Origin: Bernardetia sp. ABR2-2B
GTDB lineage: Bacteria; Bacteroidota; Bacteroidia; Cytophagales; Bernardetiaceae
Reading direction: 5' to 3'
Length of the DNA: 64,000 nt
NCBI RefSeq assembly: GCF_037126435.1
Contig: NZ_CP147020.1
Coordinates: 1,263,001-1,327,000 of the forward strand
In this document: positions 61,450 through 64,000 of the stretch, piece by piece
How positions within the stretch are numbered: the stretch's first letter is position 1
Layout: each line of letters starts with the position of its first letter
Made by a program: the position numbers and the translations under genes
The notes under the pieces: generated by a model
Database searches by the model: none
What the model was told of the DNA's origin: nothing
What the model saw: only the letters and a program-made list of their open reading frames with translations

Positions 61450-62136
61450 TTAATCTCTTCTATTCATTAGCATTGAAGCATAATAGAGAAGAGTAGCTAG
61501 AGAAGAAAGCGCAGCCACTACATAGGTCATGGCAGCCCAAGAAAGTGCACCTTTTGCCATCGAATATTCCTGTTGATTGACTATATTCTCATCTTTTATC
61601 CATTTCAAAGCCCTTCTACTTGCATCAAACTCAACTGGCAAAGTAATAAAACTAAACAGCGTAGAAACAGCTAATGCCAAAACACCAGCAGCCAAAACAT
61701 AGGGAATATTCGCAAAATAGAGTAAACCGATTCCAATCATAAGAAGAAAAGGCGTAAAACGGTTCGTAATATTCAAAACAGGCACCATTGCCGAACGAAA
61801 ACCTAAAAAGGCGTATGCTTTTGCATCTTGAACAGCGTGTCCACATTCGTGTGCAGCTACGGCAACGGCAGCAGCATTACGACCGTGATAAACAGCTTCA
61901 CTCAAGTTTACTGTTTTATCACTTGGGTTGTAGTGGTCTGTTAATCTACCAGCTACTGAAAGAATTTTTACTCCTCCTATTCCTCTATCGTTTAGCATTC
62001 TTTAAGCTACTTCTGCGCCACTCATATTTGAGGCCAAAGGAGTTTGAGAGTATTTTTTGAAACGATTTCTGAACATATATTGTACACCCATACTTAATAA
62101 GCCTACAACAATGATTAATATATAACCTCCATTCAT
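61450..62136 (-). pseudogene. YugP-type membrane zinc metallopeptidase interrupted by a stop
   Basis: 228 codons are expected for this family (neutral zinc metallopeptidase, YugP/DUF-type). The frame begins MNGGYILIIVVGLLSMGVQ at 62136 and continues through MSGAEVA, then meets a TAA at 62004-62002 (codon 45), then RMLNDRGIGGVKIL to the stop at 61450. Related proteins have Gln there, so one C-to-T change would explain it. The downstream part keeps the zinc motif HECGH and membrane helices, and an ATG two codons after the stop could restart a 182-residue protein lacking the first helix. Sequencing error, true nonsense mutation or readthrough cannot be told apart. Confidence 0.8.
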
Positions 62137-62173
62137 AATGATATAAAAAACTTAGTTTAAAAAATAATGTATA

Positions 62174-62190
62174 ACAGACACCCTGTCTGT
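62174..62190. repeat. Short palindrome with 3-base centre
   Basis: ACAGACA, CCC, TGTCTGT, between the peptidase gene and kbl. A degenerate neighbour, ACAAACT-AGGA-AGTCTGT, lies at 62211-62228. Confidence 0.65.
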
Positions 62191-62264
62191 CGAATTTGGA
62201 AATAATACACACAAACTAGGAAGTCTGTGATACATACTTAAATTCAAACGAAAATAAAGAAAAG

Positions 62265-62298
62265 TTGTTTACTTTGACAAATCAAATCACTAAATTTG
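62265..62298 (+). promoter_or_regulatory. Candidate promoter of kbl
   Basis: TTG (62265-62267), 23 bases, TAAATTTG (62291-62298); spacer at the long end of the allowed range. Confidence 0.5.
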
Positions 62299-62313
62299 AA
62301 TAAAAAGTAGGCG

Positions 62314-62328
62314 ACAGTTTCCAACTGT
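62314..62328. repeat. Short palindrome with 3-base centre
   Basis: ACAGTT, TCC, AACTGT, lying in the predicted 5' leader of kbl, where it would form a small RNA hairpin. Confidence 0.6.
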
Positions 62329-62404
62329 TGTAAATTAAAATAATTTCGAATTTTTCAAATGGCAATTAAAAACTGTCGACTACATATAAACCAACCAAAA
62401 ACAA

Positions 62405-63601
62405 ATGTACGATACACTTCAACCCTTTTTAGAAAAGGAATTACAAGAAATAAAAGATGCAGGACTTTACAAAAAAGAACGCATCATCACAACGCCACAA
62501 TCAGCAGCTATCAAAACGCAAAGCACAGGCGAAGTAATCAATTTTTGTGCAAATAATTATTTAGGGCTTTCCTCAAATCCTCGTGTTTTGGAAGCTGCAA
62601 AAAAAGCCATCGACACACACGGTTTCGGACTTTCTTCAGTTCGTTTTATTTGTGGAACGCAAGATTTACATAAAGAATTAGAACAAAAAACATCTGAGTT
62701 TTTGGGAATGGAAGACTGTATTTTGTATGCAGCAGCTTTTGATGCAAACGGTGGACTTTTCGAACCACTTTTAGGAGCAGATGATGCCATTATTTCTGAT
62801 GCTTTGAATCATGCTTCTATTATTGATGGTGTTCGTTTGTGTAAGGCAAAGCGTTTTCGTTACAAACACGATGATATGGAAGATCTTGAAAAACAACTTC
62901 AAGATGCTGATGCAGCAGGAGCAAAACAAAAAATGATTGTTACTGATGGTGTTTTTTCAATGGACGGAACGATTGCAAGATTGGATAAAATCTGTGAACT
63001 AGCAGAAAAATATAAAGCTCTTGTTATGGTAGATGAGTGTCATTCGTCTGGTTTTATAGGAAAGACAGGAAGGGGAACACACGAGTATAGAAATGTAATG
63101 GGCAAAATTGACATCATTACAGGAACGTATGGAAAAGCTCTTGGAGGTGCTTCAGGTGGATTTACGGCAGCAAAAAAGGAAATTGTAGATATGCTTCGTC
63201 AGCGTTCTCGTCCTTATTTGTTTTCAAATACGGTTGCGCCACCGATTGTAGGTGCTTCTATTGAGGTTTTGAATGTACTTATGGAATCTACTTCGCTTAG
63301 AGATAAGTTAGAAGAAAGCACAAAATATTTTAGAGAAAAAATGAGTGCAGCAGGTTTTGACCTTGTAAAAGGCGAACATCCGATTGTTCCTGTGATGCTT
63401 TATGATGCGCCACTTTCTCAAAAATTTGCTGACCGACTGTTAGAAGAAGGAATTTATGTAATTGGTTTCTATTATCCTGTTGTTCCAAAAGGAAAAGCTC
63501 GTATTCGTGTTCAAATTTCAGCTTTGCACGAACGTGAACATTTAGATAAAGCTATTGCAGCTTTTACAAAAGTAGGAAAAGAATTGGGAGTGATTTCTTA
63601 G
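62405..63601 (+). CDS. kbl: Glycine C-acetyltransferase (2-amino-3-ketobutyrate CoA ligase)
   Basis: 398 residues, PLP-dependent alpha-oxoamine synthase. It splits 2-amino-3-ketobutyrate with CoA to glycine and acetyl-CoA in threonine breakdown. Seen: [39 protein letters not shown], the PLP-binding Lys in [15 protein letters not shown], and [21 protein letters not shown] with the Asp and His of the site. Length and motifs match KBL well. Its partner threonine dehydrogenase (tdh) is not adjacent in the window. Confidence 0.94.
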   Translation: MYDTLQPFLEKELQEIKDAGLYKKERIITTPQSAAIKTQSTGEVINFCANNYLGLSSNPRVLEAAKKAIDTHGFGLSSVRFICGTQDLHKELEQKTSEFLGMEDCILYAAAFDANGGLFEPLLGADDAIISDALNHASIIDGVRLCKAKRFRYKHDDMEDLEKQLQDADAAGAKQKMIVTDGVFSMDGTIARLDKICELAEKYKALVMVDECHSSGFIGKTGRGTHEYRNVMGKIDIITGTYGKALGGASGGFTAAKKEIVDMLRQRSRPYLFSNTVAPPIVGASIEVLNVLMESTSLRDKLEESTKYFREKMSAAGFDLVKGEHPIVPVMLYDAPLSQKFADRLLEEGIYVIGFYYPVVPKGKARIRVQISALHEREHLDKAIAAFTKVGKELGVIS

Positions 63602-63659
63602 AAAAAATTCACGAACGATTTGTTTTTTACTCTACAAAAAAAGGGTTCTTTATGAATTC

Positions 63660-63795
63660 GGTTGCAACTTTCATTTTTGATGGGTCTGTACTGAAAGTCT
63701 GACCTATCAAAAATAAGTATTTCGAATAGCTTATTTTGTTAAAGTCAGACCGTCGGTACAGACTTGAACAAAATACAAGTTAAGGTTTGCAACTA
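63660..63795. repeat. Large composite palindrome
   Basis: Outer parts GGTTGCAACT (63660-63669) and GGTTTGCAACT (63784-63794), and inner 20-base blocks GTCTGTACTGAAAGTCTGAC (63683-63702) and GTCAGACCGTCGGTACAGAC (63743-63762), nearly complementary, around a central AATAAG/CTTATT hairpin. Confidence 0.6.
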
Positions 63796-63810
63796 AAATC
63801 ATATAGAACC

Positions 63811-63853
63811 AAAAAAAGCTATTTCTATATTAATAATAGAAATAGCTTTTTTT
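63811..63853. terminator. Bidirectional terminator
   Basis: Perfect 18-base arms (63811-63828 and 63836-63853) with A and T flanks, between kbl and the minus-strand gene at the right edge. Confidence 0.85.
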
Positions 63854-63966
63854 ATTTATTCTCTTGAAAAAGTGATTCTTAGGAATAAGAATTAAACAAA
63901 CTACTTACTTTGAAATATTAAATCACTGATATTCAAATTATTACATTTGTAATTCGTAATTGTTCC

Positions 63967-64000
63967 TTACCAGTCAGAAAGTGTTCCACCTTCTACTTTT
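63967..64000 (-). CDS. C-terminus of a gene cut by the window edge
   Basis: On the minus strand the last ten codons before a TAA (63967-63969) read KVEGGTLSDW. The reading frame continues beyond the window. Too short to name; supported by the terminator and gap structure to its left. Confidence 0.45.
   Translation of the reverse strand, partial: KVEGGTLSDW

Larger units (their letters stand above)
63602..63966. other. Intergenic region after kbl
   Basis: 365 bases holding a large composite palindrome (63660-63795) and a perfect bidirectional terminator (63811-63853). No gene seen. Confidence 0.6.

Noticed and set aside
61985-62212. 75-codon frame overlapping the peptidase gene on the same strand
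   Set aside because: It is a frame shadow of the interrupted YugP-like gene; the correct frame gives a clear family match.
1-64000. Prophage, integrative element, insertion sequence or CRISPR array
   Set aside because: No integrase, transposase, phage structural gene, regular direct-repeat array or cas gene was seen. Genes are housekeeping or envelope types throughout.

Overview
The window is a stretch of ordinary chromosome from a low-GC member of the Bacteroidota, most likely the Cytophagales. Direct signs are promoters of the Bacteroidota type (TTG, about 20 bases, TAnnTTTG), almost no Shine-Dalgarno sequences, a PorX regulator of type IX secretion, a T9SS-type C-terminal tail, the alternative GlmU-like nucleotidyltransferase, BatD, LVIVD, DUF4837 and SusC/TonB-type proteins. 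A Bernardetia/Flexibacter-like source is my guess from overall style, not a demonstrated identification. I see no prophage, insertion sequence, integrase, rRNA or CRISPR array.

Layout. 0-4.5 kb (minus): murC, two TPR membrane proteins and an orphan FecR-like protein. 4.7-12.6 kb (plus): Tat-exported DUF1569 protein, DUF4837 lipoprotein, DUF434 protein, GlmU-like enzyme, RhlE-type DEAD helicase and porX. 12.7-17.8 kb: tRNA-Gly, a GNAT acetyltransferase, an arsenic operon (arsR-arsM-exported ArsC/LMW-phosphatase-like protein) and pyrH, the latter behind a leader with small ORFs and an intrinsic terminator. 18-25.3 kb: TPMT-like methyltransferase, a 55-residue membrane protein, DUF368 carrier, EnvC-like protein, a TPR protein behind a sigma-54 promoter, a second GNAT, a single-domain response regulator and a CAU tRNA. 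25.4-32.5 kb: lipoprotein, aroA, OmpA-type lipoprotein, beta-barrel, and a tandem array of three paralogues with a zinc-binding RING/U-box-like head, two membrane helices and a PH-like tail. 32.6-38.6 kb: TonB receptor, serine hydrolase, small membrane protein, thyA and a fourth member of the RING-like family. 38.8-48.6 kb: zinc-ribbon and propeller-like proteins, saccharopine dehydrogenase, BatD, Sel1 lipoprotein, thioredoxin, T9SS-tailed protein and a TetR regulator. 48.7-64 kb: LVIVD lipoprotein, SDR, phosphoesterase, fadD, DUF4184, an orphan TRAP permease, DUF3857 protein, CBS protein, alpha/beta hydrolase, a membrane zinc peptidase interrupted by a stop codon, kbl, and the tail of one more gene.

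The most unusual content is (1) the RING/U-box-like family, whose 5' modules are nearly identical in DNA while the rest has diverged; (2) the leader and attenuator-like terminator before pyrH; (3) the in-frame TAA at codon 45 of the YugP-type peptidase; (4) a near-consensus sigma-54 promoter; and (5) families of intergenic palindromes, one of which sits 16-38 bases upstream of four different minus-strand genes with compensating stem changes.

All function calls come from reading motifs by eye; no database search was run. Promoter and terminator calls are pattern matches and are untested.
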